A stretch of DNA of 64,000 nt from positions 1-64,000 of the forward strand of contig CAYPAV010000020.1 of NCBI GenBank assembly GCA_964408805.1, written 5' to 3'. Every line of letters starts with the position of its first letter. Position 1 is the first letter of the stretch. Positions 45,005-53,869 of the stretch are shown here, piece by piece. Below the pieces are notes generated by a model. That model saw nothing but the letters and a program-made list of their open reading frames with translations, did no database searches and was not told the DNA's origin. The DNA is from CAYPAV01 sp964408805 (GTDB lineage: Bacteria; Pseudomonadota; Alphaproteobacteria; UBA8366). Both the position numbers and the translations under genes were made by a program.

Positions 45005-46350
45005 CCGGCCGTCCATTCAGATTGGCGGGTCGATTCGCAGCGGTGCTGGGCCTTGTTTTTTTCGCCGCCTCCGCGGGCGCGGTCGAGGTCAAGCGTGTCG
45101 TCAGCCCCGGCGGCGTGGAGGCTTGGCTCGTACATGATGCCTCGGTGCCGGTCACGGCGATCGAGTTTTCATTTCGCGGCGGGCGCGCGCACGACCCGAA
45201 GGCGAAGGCCGGTCTCGCGAATTTGGTCTCGGGGCTTCTCGACGAAGGGGCTGGGGCACTCGATAGCCAGGCGTTTCAATCGAGGCTTCAGGATCTGTCG
45301 ATCCGGATGAATTTCGCCGCCGGACGGGATACCTTCCGGGGCAGTCTCAAGACCTTGAACCGGCATCGGGCGGAGGCCGTCCGTCTTCTGCGCATGGCGC
45401 TGACGGCGCCAAGATTCGACGCCGAGCCGGTGGAGCGAATTCGGGCACAGATCATGGTCTCCCTGAAGCGCCGGTCAATGGATCCCAACTACGTGGCGGG
45501 CCGTGTCTGGGGGCGGGCGGTCTATGGCGACCATCCCTATGGTCAGCCATCCGAGGGGACGCTTGAGACCATAAATAAAATCGAGACGGCGGATCTGCGG
45601 GCCTTCGTAAAGAATCAATTCGCCCGCAATCTTCTGATCGTCGGGGTTACCGGCGACATCACGGCGGCGGAACTCGCACCGCTCCTGGACGAGGTTTTCG
45701 GCGGACTACCCGAGCGGGCCGAACCGGCGACGCTTCCCGCGGCGAAGCTCAACCTCTCGGGCGAGACCTATGTCGTCGAGATGAATGTGCCGCAGAGCGC
45801 CATTCTTTTCGGTCAGCCAGGATTGGCCCGAAGCGATCCCGATTGGTACACCGCTTTGGTGGCGAATTATATCCTCGGCGGCGGCGGCTTCGCCTCGCGG
45901 CTCTATCGCGAGGTCCGGGAGAAGCGAGGGCTTGTCTATTCGATCGGCAGCTATCTTCATCCAATGCGCCTGGCCGCCTTGATCGCGGGATCGGCCGGTA
46001 CCAAGAACGCAAGTGCCGCCGAGTCGCTAAAAATCATTCGACGCGAGTGGGGACGCCTTCGCGACGGCGGGGTAACGGTGCGCGAACTCGCCGATGCGAA
46101 AACCTATCTGACGGGCTCGTTTCCGCTCCGGTTGAGCTCGACCGATCGGATCGCGCGGATGCTGGTCTCGCTGCAATATCATGAGCTCGGTATCGACTAT
46201 CTGAAGAAACGTTCGAGTTATATCAACGCCGTGACAGGCGACGACGTGGCGCGTGTTGCCCGGCGCTTGCTCGATCCGAAATCCCTGACCTTTGTTCTCG
46301 TCGGTAAGCCGGTGGGCGTAAAGGCGACGGCGCCCGTGCCGGAAATTTAA
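45001..46350 (+). CDS. M16 peptidase-like, non-catalytic partner
   Basis: The 449-residue protein is a full-length M16 fold with a signal peptide, but the zinc motif is absent: the position holds AGLANLVSGLLDEGAG. It keeps NLLIVGVTGDITAAEL and the glycine loop NYILGGGGFASRLYREVREKRGLVYSIG. The pair of active and inactive M16 proteins in one transcript is known in alphaproteobacteria and mitochondria-like processing peptidases, so a heterodimer in the periplasm is likely. It overlaps its partner as ATGA. Confidence 0.92.
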   Translation: MTGRPFRLAGRFAAVLGLVFFAASAGAVEVKRVVSPGGVEAWLVHDASVPVTAIEFSFRGGRAHDPKAKAGLANLVSGLLDEGAGALDSQAFQSRLQDLSIRMNFAAGRDTFRGSLKTLNRHRAEAVRLLRMALTAPRFDAEPVERIRAQIMVSLKRRSMDPNYVAGRVWGRAVYGDHPYGQPSEGTLETINKIETADLRAFVKNQFARNLLIVGVTGDITAAELAPLLDEVFGGLPERAEPATLPAAKLNLSGETYVVEMNVPQSAILFGQPGLARSDPDWYTALVANYILGGGGFASRLYREVREKRGLVYSIGSYLHPMRLAALIAGSAGTKNASAAESLKIIRREWGRLRDGGVTVRELADAKTYLTGSFPLRLSSTDRIARMLVSLQYHELGIDYLKKRSSYINAVTGDDVARVARRLLDPKSLTFVLVGKPVGVKATAPVPEI

Positions 46351-46411
46351 GGCTCTCCCACAACCGGTTGCGTGGTATTGGCGCGTGAGCCACAATCGCT
46401 AGCGTTCGCTC

Positions 46412-47692
46412 ATGCCTTATCGACAGATCATTCACGCCTGTTTCGCCGATGCCATCGGCGATGGCGGCGTCTCGAAAACCGAATTCGAGGGCGTCAGGTC
46501 GGCGGCCCGGAGTGCGGTCGAGCGGCTTGTCGCCGATTGCCGGGCAGAGGCCTTGCCGATCCTGGGCTTGCCCGACAGGCGCGAAGATCTTGCGGCATTG
46601 GTTCCCATCGCCGACAGGTTTCGATTATTTTCCGACGTCTTGATTCTCGGCACCGGCGGCTCCAGCCTCGGTGCCCGCACGCTGGCGGCGCTTGGCGATG
46701 GTGCGGGCCCGGCACTTCACTTTCTGGAGAATGTCGACCCCGGACCGATCGAGGTCACGCTCGCGCGTCTCGACCCAAAGACGACCGGTTTGCTTGCGAT
46801 CTCGAAATCGGGCGGCACGTTGGAGACGCTGGCCCAAACCTTGGCGGTGCTGGAATGGTTACTGGCCGCGGGGGCGTCGCCCGGCGAGCGGGGTGTTGCG
46901 ATCACCGAGCCCGCCGATAATCCGCTGCGCCGGCTGGCTGCCCGGCACGGAATTCCGGTGCTCGACCATGACCCGGATATCGCCGGCCGGTTTTCCGTCC
47001 TCTCGCCGGTCGGCATGCTGCCGGCGATGATCGCCGGTTTGGACGCGGCCGCGGCACGCGAGGGCGCCGCCGAGGTTTTAAGAGCAACGCGGTCGGCGGG
47101 TCTCAAGGCGCCCGCCGTCGAGGGTGCCGCCCTCTCGGTCGCGCTGGCTCGGCATCGCGGCGTCTCCGTGACCGTCATGATGCCGTATATCGAGCGGCTC
47201 GGTGTCTTCGCCGCCTGGTACCGGCAGCTCTGGGCTGAAAGCCTCGGCAAGAGCGGGCAAGGGACGACGCCGGTTCAGGCGATCGGGACGGTTGACCAGC
47301 ACAGCCAGTTGCAGCTCTACCTCGACGGTCCCGCCGACAAGCTGATCACGGTCGTGACCTGTCCGGCCGCAGGGCAGGGGCCGATCCTCGATGCCGCCCT
47401 CGCCGACGATCCGGAACTGGCTTATCTTGGCGGTCATGCGATGGGGGATCTCCTGGATGCGTCCGCGAGTGCGACGATCGAGACCTTGGCGCGGCGCGGC
47501 CGGCCGGTGCGGGAAATTCGCCTCGAAGCGCTGGACATGCGTCGGTTGGGGGCATTGTTGATGCATTTCATGCTGGAGACGGTGGTAGCCGCGCACCTTC
47601 TCGACGTCGATCCGTTCGATCAGCCGGCGGTGGATGAAGGCAAAATCCTGGCCCGCGCCCGGTTAGCGGCGGCGGCAGAGACTCCGCCATGA
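46412..47692 (+). CDS. pgi: Glucose-6-phosphate isomerase
   Basis: The 426-residue enzyme interconverts glucose 6-phosphate and fructose 6-phosphate. It has ILGTGGSSLGARTL, the phosphate loop ISKSGGTLETLAQ, AWYRQLWAESLGK and GTVDQHSQLQLYLDGP with the catalytic His, and a late Lys in PAVDEGKIL. It is shorter than the roughly 550-residue E. coli type and belongs to the compact form. mutL overlaps its end (ATGA). Confidence 0.92.
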   Translation: MPYRQIIHACFADAIGDGGVSKTEFEGVRSAARSAVERLVADCRAEALPILGLPDRREDLAALVPIADRFRLFSDVLILGTGGSSLGARTLAALGDGAGPALHFLENVDPGPIEVTLARLDPKTTGLLAISKSGGTLETLAQTLAVLEWLLAAGASPGERGVAITEPADNPLRRLAARHGIPVLDHDPDIAGRFSVLSPVGMLPAMIAGLDAAAAREGAAEVLRATRSAGLKAPAVEGAALSVALARHRGVSVTVMMPYIERLGVFAAWYRQLWAESLGKSGQGTTPVQAIGTVDQHSQLQLYLDGPADKLITVVTCPAAGQGPILDAALADDPELAYLGGHAMGDLLDASASATIETLARRGRPVREIRLEALDMRRLGALLMHFMLETVVAAHLLDVDPFDQPAVDEGKILARARLAAAAETPP

Positions 47693-49479
47693 CGATCCGT
47701 CGGCTCCCGGAAACCCTGGTCAACCGGATCGCCGCCGGCGAGGTAATCGAGCGCCCGGCCTCGGCCGTGAAGGAGTTGGTCGAGAACGCTCTCGACGCGG
47801 GCGCCGGCCGGATCGAGGTCACCATCCAGGATGGCGGCAAATCCCTGATCGCCGTCGTCGATGAAGGCCGCGGCATGACGCCGGACGAGCTCCGACTCGC
47901 GGTCGAGCGTCACGCGACCTCGAAACTTCCCGACGACGATCTCGATCACATCCGAACCCTCGGCTTTCGGGGCGAGGCGCTGCCGTCGATCGGCGCCGTC
48001 GGCCGTTTGGCGATTACCAGCCGGCCCGCGGCCGCCGATAGTGCTTGGCGATTGACCGTGGAAGGGGGTGCGGTCGGCGAGCCGGTCCCCGTTGCCCATC
48101 CGCCGGGGACCCGGGTCGAGCTTCGCGATCTTTTTTATGCGACACCGGCGCGGCTCAAATTCCTGCGGACGGACCGGACAGAATCGGCGCAGATCCTTGA
48201 TGCGGTCTCCCGCCTCGCCATGGCGCGACCCGATGTTGCCTTCTCGCTCGTCGACGGGGCGCGGACCCGCCTTCAGCTGGAAGCCGCGCAGGGCGACCTG
48301 CTCGATGCCCGGCTCCGGCGGCTCGGCGGCGTCATGGGGAAGGAGTTCGCCGCAAATGCGCTGGCGATCGATGCCGAGCGCGAGGGACTCCGTCTTACGG
48401 GATATGCCGGCCTGCCGACGCTCAACCGCGGCAATGCGCAGATGCAATACCTCTTCGTCAATAACCGGCCGGTGAAGGATCGCCTGCTCTTCGGAGCGCT
48501 GCGCGGGGCCTATGCGGATTTCCTGGCCCGCGACCGCCACCCGCTGGTGGCGCTGTTCCTGGAAATCCCGCCCGCGGTCGTCGACGTCAATGTCCATCCG
48601 GCGAAGGCCGAGGTGCGCTTCCGCGAGGCGGGTATGGTCCGGGGTCTGATCGTCGGTGCTTTGCGCCAAGCCCTGGCGGCGGCCGGCCACCGCGCCTCGA
48701 CGACGGTCGCCGCCGCCGCCCTCGGCGCGGCCCGGACGGCAGCGGCGCCCGCCTTGCCGATGGCTCCTCAAGGTGGGGCGGCCTATCCGAGCCGGGGCCT
48801 TTCCGATCGGGTCGTCGCCTTCCAATCCCCGACCGGCGAGGCCCCAGGTCTTGCGCCGTCGGCCCCGCCCGGCGCCCTTCCCGAAACGGATGGCGAGGCT
48901 TATCCCCTGGGCGCCGCCCGGGCGCAACTGCACGAGACCTACATCGTCGCTCAAACCGGCGATGGGATCGTCATCATCGATCAGCATGCCGCCCATGAGC
49001 GTCTGGTCTACGAACGCATGAAGGAAGCGCTTGAGGACACGGGCGTCGGGCGTCAGGGATTGCTGATCCCCGAGGTGGTGGAGCTCGACGAGCCCGCGGT
49101 CGACCGGATCGTCGCGCGGGCCGAGGAATTCGCCGAGCTGGGACTCGTGCTGGAGGGTTTCGGTCCCGGCGCGGTGGTGGTGCGCGAGGTGCCGGCCCTC
49201 CTTGGCGAGGTTGACGTCCAAAGCCTGGTCCGCGATCTCGCCGACGAGCTGGCCGAGCTTGGCGAAGCCTTCGCCCTCAAGGAACGCTTGGAAGCGGTCG
49301 CCGCGACGATGGCCTGCCACGGCTCGGTCCGGGCCGGCCGGCGGCTCAATCCGGACGAGATGAATGCCCTGCTGCGCCGGATGGAGGCGACACCCCATTC
49401 CGGTCAGTGCAACCACGGCCGGCCGACTTATGTAGAACTGAAGCTGGCCGATATCGAAAAACTCTTCGGGCGGCGCTAG
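47689..49479 (+). CDS. mutL: DNA mismatch repair protein MutL
   Basis: The 596-residue protein has an N-terminal GHKL ATPase (AAGEVIERPASAVKELVENA, VDEGRGMTPDEL, LGFRGEALPSI) and a C-terminal dimerisation domain from about 405. The C-terminal domain lacks a clear endonuclease DQHA-x2-E-x4-E metal motif in full: DQHAAHERLVYER is present, which is the form seen in bacteria with that motif. It couples MutS recognition to repair. The start overlaps pgi. It is followed by a MFS gene after 32 bases. Confidence 0.95.
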   Translation: MTIRRLPETLVNRIAAGEVIERPASAVKELVENALDAGAGRIEVTIQDGGKSLIAVVDEGRGMTPDELRLAVERHATSKLPDDDLDHIRTLGFRGEALPSIGAVGRLAITSRPAAADSAWRLTVEGGAVGEPVPVAHPPGTRVELRDLFYATPARLKFLRTDRTESAQILDAVSRLAMARPDVAFSLVDGARTRLQLEAAQGDLLDARLRRLGGVMGKEFAANALAIDAEREGLRLTGYAGLPTLNRGNAQMQYLFVNNRPVKDRLLFGALRGAYADFLARDRHPLVALFLEIPPAVVDVNVHPAKAEVRFREAGMVRGLIVGALRQALAAAGHRASTTVAAAALGAARTAAAPALPMAPQGGAAYPSRGLSDRVVAFQSPTGEAPGLAPSAPPGALPETDGEAYPLGAARAQLHETYIVAQTGDGIVIIDQHAAHERLVYERMKEALEDTGVGRQGLLIPEVVELDEPAVDRIVARAEEFAELGLVLEGFGPGAVVVREVPALLGEVDVQSLVRDLADELAELGEAFALKERLEAVAATMACHGSVRAGRRLNPDEMNALLRRMEATPHSGQCNHGRPTYVELKLADIEKLFGRR

Positions 49480-49511
49480 GGCGGGTCGTCCGCTCCGGCC
49501 AAATCATCCGC

Positions 49512-50663
49512 ATGCTGCCGATCTTTCTTGCCGCGCTTGCAAATATCATCGGACTCGGCGTCATCGTGCCGTTGCTGCCCTTCTATGCGGCGCATTACGG
49601 GGCGGGACCGGCCGAGGCGGCCTGGCTCTTCGCCGTCTTCTCGCTGGCGCAATTCCTGACGGCGCCGCTCTGGGGCCGGCTCTCCGACCGGATCGGACGC
49701 AAGCCGGTAATCGCGATCAGTTTCGCGGGCTCCGTCGCGGCCTATCTCTGGCTCGCCTTCGCCGACGACTTGGCTGCGATCTATCTGGCGCGGATCTTCG
49801 CCGGGGTCATGAACGGCTGGCTCGCCACCAGTCAGGCCTATGTCGCCGACATCACGGAAGAGTCGGAGCGCGCCAAGGGCATGGGGATGCTGGGCGCCGC
49901 CTTCGGGGTCGGCTTCGTGATCGGGCCCGCACTTGGCGGCTATCTTGTGGGCGGGGAGGAACCCGAATTTCGCCTGCCGATTCTGATCGCGGCGGGCGGG
50001 TCGATGGCCGCGTTTCTGTTGTGCCTCGGCCTGTTGAAGGAACCGGATCATCGTCATTCCCAGGTCGCGTCCGGCGGTCATTTTCTCTCGACGCTGTTCT
50101 CGATCAAGATATTGGGCGTCTTGGTTCTGCTTTATTTCAGCGTCTTTTTCGTCTTCTCGGGTATGGAATCGACCTATGCCCTTTGGTGCGAGGCGGCGCT
50201 CGGGATGGGCCCGCGCCTAGTCGGCTATTATTTGACCTTTGCCGGGGTCTGCGGAGTCATCGTGCAGGGCTGGCTCGTCAGCGTCTTGGTTCGCCGGGTC
50301 GGCGAGGGCCGGCTGGTCGTCTTCGGCCTGGCTTGCCTCGCGGCGGGGTTGGGCGGGCTTCCGCTGGCGACCTCGGGTCCCGGTATGTTGCCGGCGATCG
50401 CCCTTCTCTCGATCGGCTTCGGTTTTGCCAATCCCTCGCTGCAAAGCCTGATCTCGCGGGCGGTGCCGGAGAACATCACGGGCGGTGCCATGGGAATCGC
50501 TCAATCGGCCAATAGTCTCGCCCGGATCTTCGGGCCCATTTGGGCCGGGTTCGCCTTCGCCTCGATCGGGCGGGATTGGCCGTTCTTCTCGGGCGCGTTG
50601 TTGCTCGGGCCGGTTTTCCTCGTTGCCCTCCTGCTCGTGACCCGGTTCAGCCGCGCCAGATAA
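49512..50663 (+). CDS. MFS efflux transporter (TetA-like)
   Basis: The 383-residue protein has about twelve helices and motif A (GRLSDRIGRKPVIAISF) in the loop between helices 2 and 3, like drug-proton antiporters of the TetA/Bcr type. The ATG at 49512 begins MLPIFLAALANIIGLGVIVP. It follows mutL by 32 bases, possibly on its transcript, and overlaps the convergent rsmD gene by 17 bases. The substrate is unknown, and sequence alone does not indicate antibiotic resistance. Confidence 0.88.
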   Translation: MLPIFLAALANIIGLGVIVPLLPFYAAHYGAGPAEAAWLFAVFSLAQFLTAPLWGRLSDRIGRKPVIAISFAGSVAAYLWLAFADDLAAIYLARIFAGVMNGWLATSQAYVADITEESERAKGMGMLGAAFGVGFVIGPALGGYLVGGEEPEFRLPILIAAGGSMAAFLLCLGLLKEPDHRHSQVASGGHFLSTLFSIKILGVLVLLYFSVFFVFSGMESTYALWCEAALGMGPRLVGYYLTFAGVCGVIVQGWLVSVLVRRVGEGRLVVFGLACLAAGLGGLPLATSGPGMLPAIALLSIGFGFANPSLQSLISRAVPENITGGAMGIAQSANSLARIFGPIWAGFAFASIGRDWPFFSGALLLGPVFLVALLLVTRFSRAR

Positions 50664-51204
50664 GAATCCTAAGACGCGCCGCGCCATGGCGGCGGTCGTC
50701 GATCTCCTCGAACCCCGGCGGGACCTCGAAAGCGTCATCGCGTGCGGTCTCGACGCAGGCGATCGCGTCTTTGGCGAACCAGCCGGCACCCGTGAGTGCC
50801 GTCAGCGCCGGACCGGCCAAACCCTCTCCATATGGCGGATCGAGGAGGGCGAGATCTCGGGCGGTTGCGGCGGGCGGCGGCTCGGTCGCATCGACCGCGA
50901 GAATCTCCGCTTCCGCCCGGCAGGCGGCGATATTCCGCTTCAGGGCCGCGCGCGCGGCCGGTGCCGGCTCGAAGAAGGTTGCGTGTTCCGCCCCCCGCGA
51001 CAACGCTTCCAGGCCAAGCGCGCCGGTGCCGGCGAAGGCGTCCAGCACCCGCGCGCCTTCCAGCCGAAATCCGGCGCCGGCCGGCTTGCCGTGCCGCAGC
51101 ATGTCGAATAGAGCACCCCGGGCGCGATCCGAGGTCGGCCGGACGGAGAGCCCTTCCGGGACGATCAGGCGCCGGCCGCGGAATCTACCGGCGATGATGC
51201 GCAT
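50647..51204 (-). CDS. rsmD: 16S rRNA (guanine966-N2)-methyltransferase
   Basis: The 185-residue SAM-dependent enzyme modifies G966 of 16S rRNA. It has RIIAGRFRGRRL, RPTSDRARGALFDML, LDAFAGTGALGLEALSRGA (SAM site) and the catalytic DPPY. Its start lies within the end of the rluB-like gene (20-base overlap), a common pairing for rRNA-modification genes, and its 3' end overlaps the convergent MFS gene. Confidence 0.95.
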   Translation of the reverse strand: MRIIAGRFRGRRLIVPEGLSVRPTSDRARGALFDMLRHGKPAGAGFRLEGARVLDAFAGTGALGLEALSRGAEHATFFEPAPAARAALKRNIAACRAEAEILAVDATEPPPAATARDLALLDPPYGEGLAGPALTALTGAGWFAKDAIACVETARDDAFEVPPGFEEIDDRRHGAARLRILIWRG

Positions 51205-51946
51205 GCCGCGATCGGCCGGGGGTCGGCTTGCCGAGCTGTTCCTTCAAGACCTTGGCCGGGACCGGATCGAGAGCGCCCCGTGGCAGCTTGCCGAGCTGGA
51301 AGGGGCCGTAGCTGACCCGGATCAGCCGTGCCACGCGCCAGCCGAAATGCTCGCAGACCCGGCGGATCTCCCGGTTCTTGCCTTCGCTCAGGCTCATCGT
51401 CAGCCAGGCATTCCTGGGCTGTTCGCGATCCAGCTTGGCCTCGATCGGTTCGTAGCGGATGCCGTCGATGGTCAGGCCCTTCGCGAGCGCCGTCAGGGCT
51501 TCCGCTTCCACCTTGCCATTGACCCGGACCCGGTAGCGCCGCCGCCAGCCCGTGGACGGCAGCTCCAGCCGACGCGCCAACTCGCCGTCATTCGTCAGCA
51601 GCAGCAGCCCTTCGGTGTTGTAGTCGAGCCGGCCGACCGAAAGCACCCGGGGCAAGTCGTCCGGCAACAGATCGAAGACGGTTCGCCGGCCTCTTGGATC
51701 ACGGTTCGTGGTGAGGGCGCCGGTCGGCTTGTGAAAGCGCCAGAGTCGGGTGGTGGGCGCGTCCGGCAGCGGTTTTCCGTCGACGGTGATCTGGCTCGCC
51801 GGCGTCAAGGCGCGCGCGGGGCTGAGCAGGACCTCGCCGTCGACCGCGACTCGGCCGGATTCGATCCAGCGTTCGGCCTCGCGCCGGGAGCAGAGCCCTG
51901 CTCGCGCGATCAATTTGGCCACCCGCTGGGGTTTCTCTTCGCTCAT
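51185..51946 (-). CDS. rluB: 23S rRNA pseudouridine synthase (RluB/RsuA family)
   Basis: The 253-residue protein has an S4 RNA-binding domain (RVAKLIARAGLCSRREAERW) and the catalytic GRLDYNTEGLLLLTND with its Asp, followed by LSEGKNREIRRVCEHFGW. It should isomerise a uridine in 23S rRNA, most likely the RluB site. The ATG at 51946 begins the usual MSEEKPQRVAK; the open frame continues upstream without similarity. It is divergent from tadA and precedes rsmD. Confidence 0.92.
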   Translation of the reverse strand: MSEEKPQRVAKLIARAGLCSRREAERWIESGRVAVDGEVLLSPARALTPASQITVDGKPLPDAPTTRLWRFHKPTGALTTNRDPRGRRTVFDLLPDDLPRVLSVGRLDYNTEGLLLLTNDGELARRLELPSTGWRRRYRVRVNGKVEAEALTALAKGLTIDGIRYEPIEAKLDREQPRNAWLTMSLSEGKNREIRRVCEHFGWRVARLIRVSYGPFQLGKLPRGALDPVPAKVLKEQLGKPTPGRSRHAHHRR

Positions 51947-52063
51947 CGCCCGCTCGTCTGAACTTTGGGGCCGCACTCTAGGCCGCGCCGACGAGCTGCG
52001 CAACGCGGTCCGGCGGGGCCGGACGCTTGACGCCGTCCGTCGCCCCGAGGCAGGGTGCGGGCC

Positions 52064-52516
52064 ATGTCGGAACGCGATCAATCCCTGATGGAGATGGCGA
52101 TCGAGGTCGCCGAGCGGGCGGTGGCCAGAGGCGAGGTGCCGGTCGGCGCGGTTCTGGTCCAGGAAGGGCGCGTTCTGGTACGTGCCGGCAACCGGGTCGA
52201 GGCGGACCGCGACCCGACCGCGCATGCCGAAATCCTGGCGATCCGCGCCGCCGCAGAGCAGCTGGGGGCGGCGCGTCTGCCGGACTGCGATCTCTATGTG
52301 ACCCTTGAGCCCTGTGCGATGTGCGCCGCCGCGATCTCCTTCGCGCGGCTGCGGCGGCTTTATTTCGGGGCGCATGACCCGAAGGGGGGCGCCGTCGAGC
52401 ACGGTCCCCGGTTCTTCGGTCAACCGACCTGCCATCACGCGCCCGAGGTCTTCGGCGGTATCGAGGAGACCCGCTGCGCCGAGCTGTTGACTGATTTCTT
52501 TCAGGCCCGGCGATAA
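52064..52516 (+). CDS. tadA: tRNA-specific adenosine deaminase
   Basis: The 150-residue enzyme changes A34 of tRNA-Arg(ACG) to inosine. The zinc-binding HAE and PCAMC motifs are present (TAHAEILAIRAAAE, TLEPCAMCAAAISF), and GEVPVGAVLV is the family start. The ATG at 52064 is preferred over an in-frame GTG nine bases upstream. The gene lies between rluB (divergent, 117 bases) and purD (convergent, four bases apart). Confidence 0.95.
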   Translation: MSERDQSLMEMAIEVAERAVARGEVPVGAVLVQEGRVLVRAGNRVEADRDPTAHAEILAIRAAAEQLGAARLPDCDLYVTLEPCAMCAAAISFARLRRLYFGAHDPKGGAVEHGPRFFGQPTCHHAPEVFGGIEETRCAELLTDFFQARR

Positions 52517-52520
52517 GGCT

Positions 52521-53807
52521 TCAGTCTTCGTCCGGACGCGCGATGGCCCGCCAGCCGATATCTCGGCGACAGAATCCGTTCGGCCAATCGATTCGATCGA
52601 CCGCCGCATAGGCCCGCTGTTGCGCTTCCCTGACGCTTTCCCCCCGCGCGGTGACGTTGAGGACCCGGCCGCCCGCCGCCAGCAATCGGCCGTCATCGGT
52701 GCGCGCCGTGCCGGCGTGAAAGACGAGCACTTGGTCGTCTTCGGCGGCGGTCTCGATACCCCTGATTTCCGTTCCCTTCTCGTAATCGCCGGGATAGCCG
52801 TTGGCCGCCATTACCACGGTGAGCGCCGCCTCTTCGTACCAACGAAGATCGAAACTGGCGAGCACGCCATCCACCGAGGCAATCAGGGCCGGCAGCAGGT
52901 CCGACAGCAACCGGGTCATCAGGACCTGACATTCGGGATCGCCGAATCGGACGTTGTATTCGAGGAGTTTGGGGCCGTCTTCCGTGACCATGATACCCGC
53001 ATAAAGAACACCTTTGTAGGGCCGGCCCTCCGCCTTCATCGCGGCGACCGTCGGCAGGATGATCCGGGTCTCGACTTCTTGCGCCAGTTCCTCCGTCATC
53101 ACCGGGGCCGGGCTGTAAGCCCCCATGCCGCCCGTATTGGGGCCCCTGTCGCCGTCGAAGACCGCCTTGTGGTCCTGCGCGGAGGCCAGCGTCAATGCCG
53201 CTTCACCATCGCAGAGCACGAATACGCTGACCTCTTCGCCGACGAGACATTCCTCGATCACGACCTCGCTGCCGGCGGCGCCGAAGCGGTTGTCGAGCAG
53301 GGCATCGTCAACCGCGTCACAGGCTTCCTCGACGGTGGCGGCGACGGTCACCCCCTTGCCGGCGGCAAGGCCGTCAGCCTTGACCACGATCGGCGCACCC
53401 TGGTCGCGAATATAGGCCTTGGCGGCCTCGGCGTCGGTGAACCGGCCGTAGGCGGCGCTTGGAATATCGTATTTTGCGCAGAGGTCCTTCATGTAGCCTT
53501 TCGAGCCCTCGAGTTCGGCGGCGGCGGCGCTGGGGCCGAAGGCCTTGATACCGATTTCGTCCAACCGGTCGACCAGCCCCGCACAAAGGGCGGCCTCGGG
53601 ACCGACGATCACGAACTCAACACCTTCGCGCTTCGCAAAGTCGACAAGTGCGGGCACGTCCTCGGCGTTGATCGGAACGCATTCCGCCTCCGCGGAGATT
53701 CCCGCATTGCCGGGCGCGCAAAAGAGTTTGTCGCAGAGAGGCGAGGCGGCGACCGCCCAGCACAACGCATGTTCGCGGCCCCCCGCGCCGACCACCAAAA
53801 CCTTCAT
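52521..53807 (-). CDS. purD: Phosphoribosylamine-glycine ligase
   Basis: The 428-residue ATP-grasp enzyme makes glycinamide ribonucleotide in purine synthesis. VLVVGAGGREHALCWA is the N-terminal signature, PIVVKADGLAAGKGV and FDGDRGPNTGGMGAYSP are ATP-grasp parts, and LLEYNVRFGDPECQVLM carries metal ligands. It is divergent from xseA over 62 bases, a conserved neighbour pair in alphaproteobacteria. Confidence 0.96.
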   Translation of the reverse strand: MKVLVVGAGGREHALCWAVAASPLCDKLFCAPGNAGISAEAECVPINAEDVPALVDFAKREGVEFVIVGPEAALCAGLVDRLDEIGIKAFGPSAAAAELEGSKGYMKDLCAKYDIPSAAYGRFTDAEAAKAYIRDQGAPIVVKADGLAAGKGVTVAATVEEACDAVDDALLDNRFGAAGSEVVIEECLVGEEVSVFVLCDGEAALTLASAQDHKAVFDGDRGPNTGGMGAYSPAPVMTEELAQEVETRIILPTVAAMKAEGRPYKGVLYAGIMVTEDGPKLLEYNVRFGDPECQVLMTRLLSDLLPALIASVDGVLASFDLRWYEEAALTVVMAANGYPGDYEKGTEIRGIETAAEDDQVLVFHAGTARTDDGRLLAAGGRVLNVTARGESVREAQQRAYAAVDRIDWPNGFCRRDIGWRAIARPDED

Positions 53808-53869
53808 GCCGTCCTCGTTTATTGATTTTGCATCTGCCCCGGCGTCTACATATCATAAGCGGATCGCCA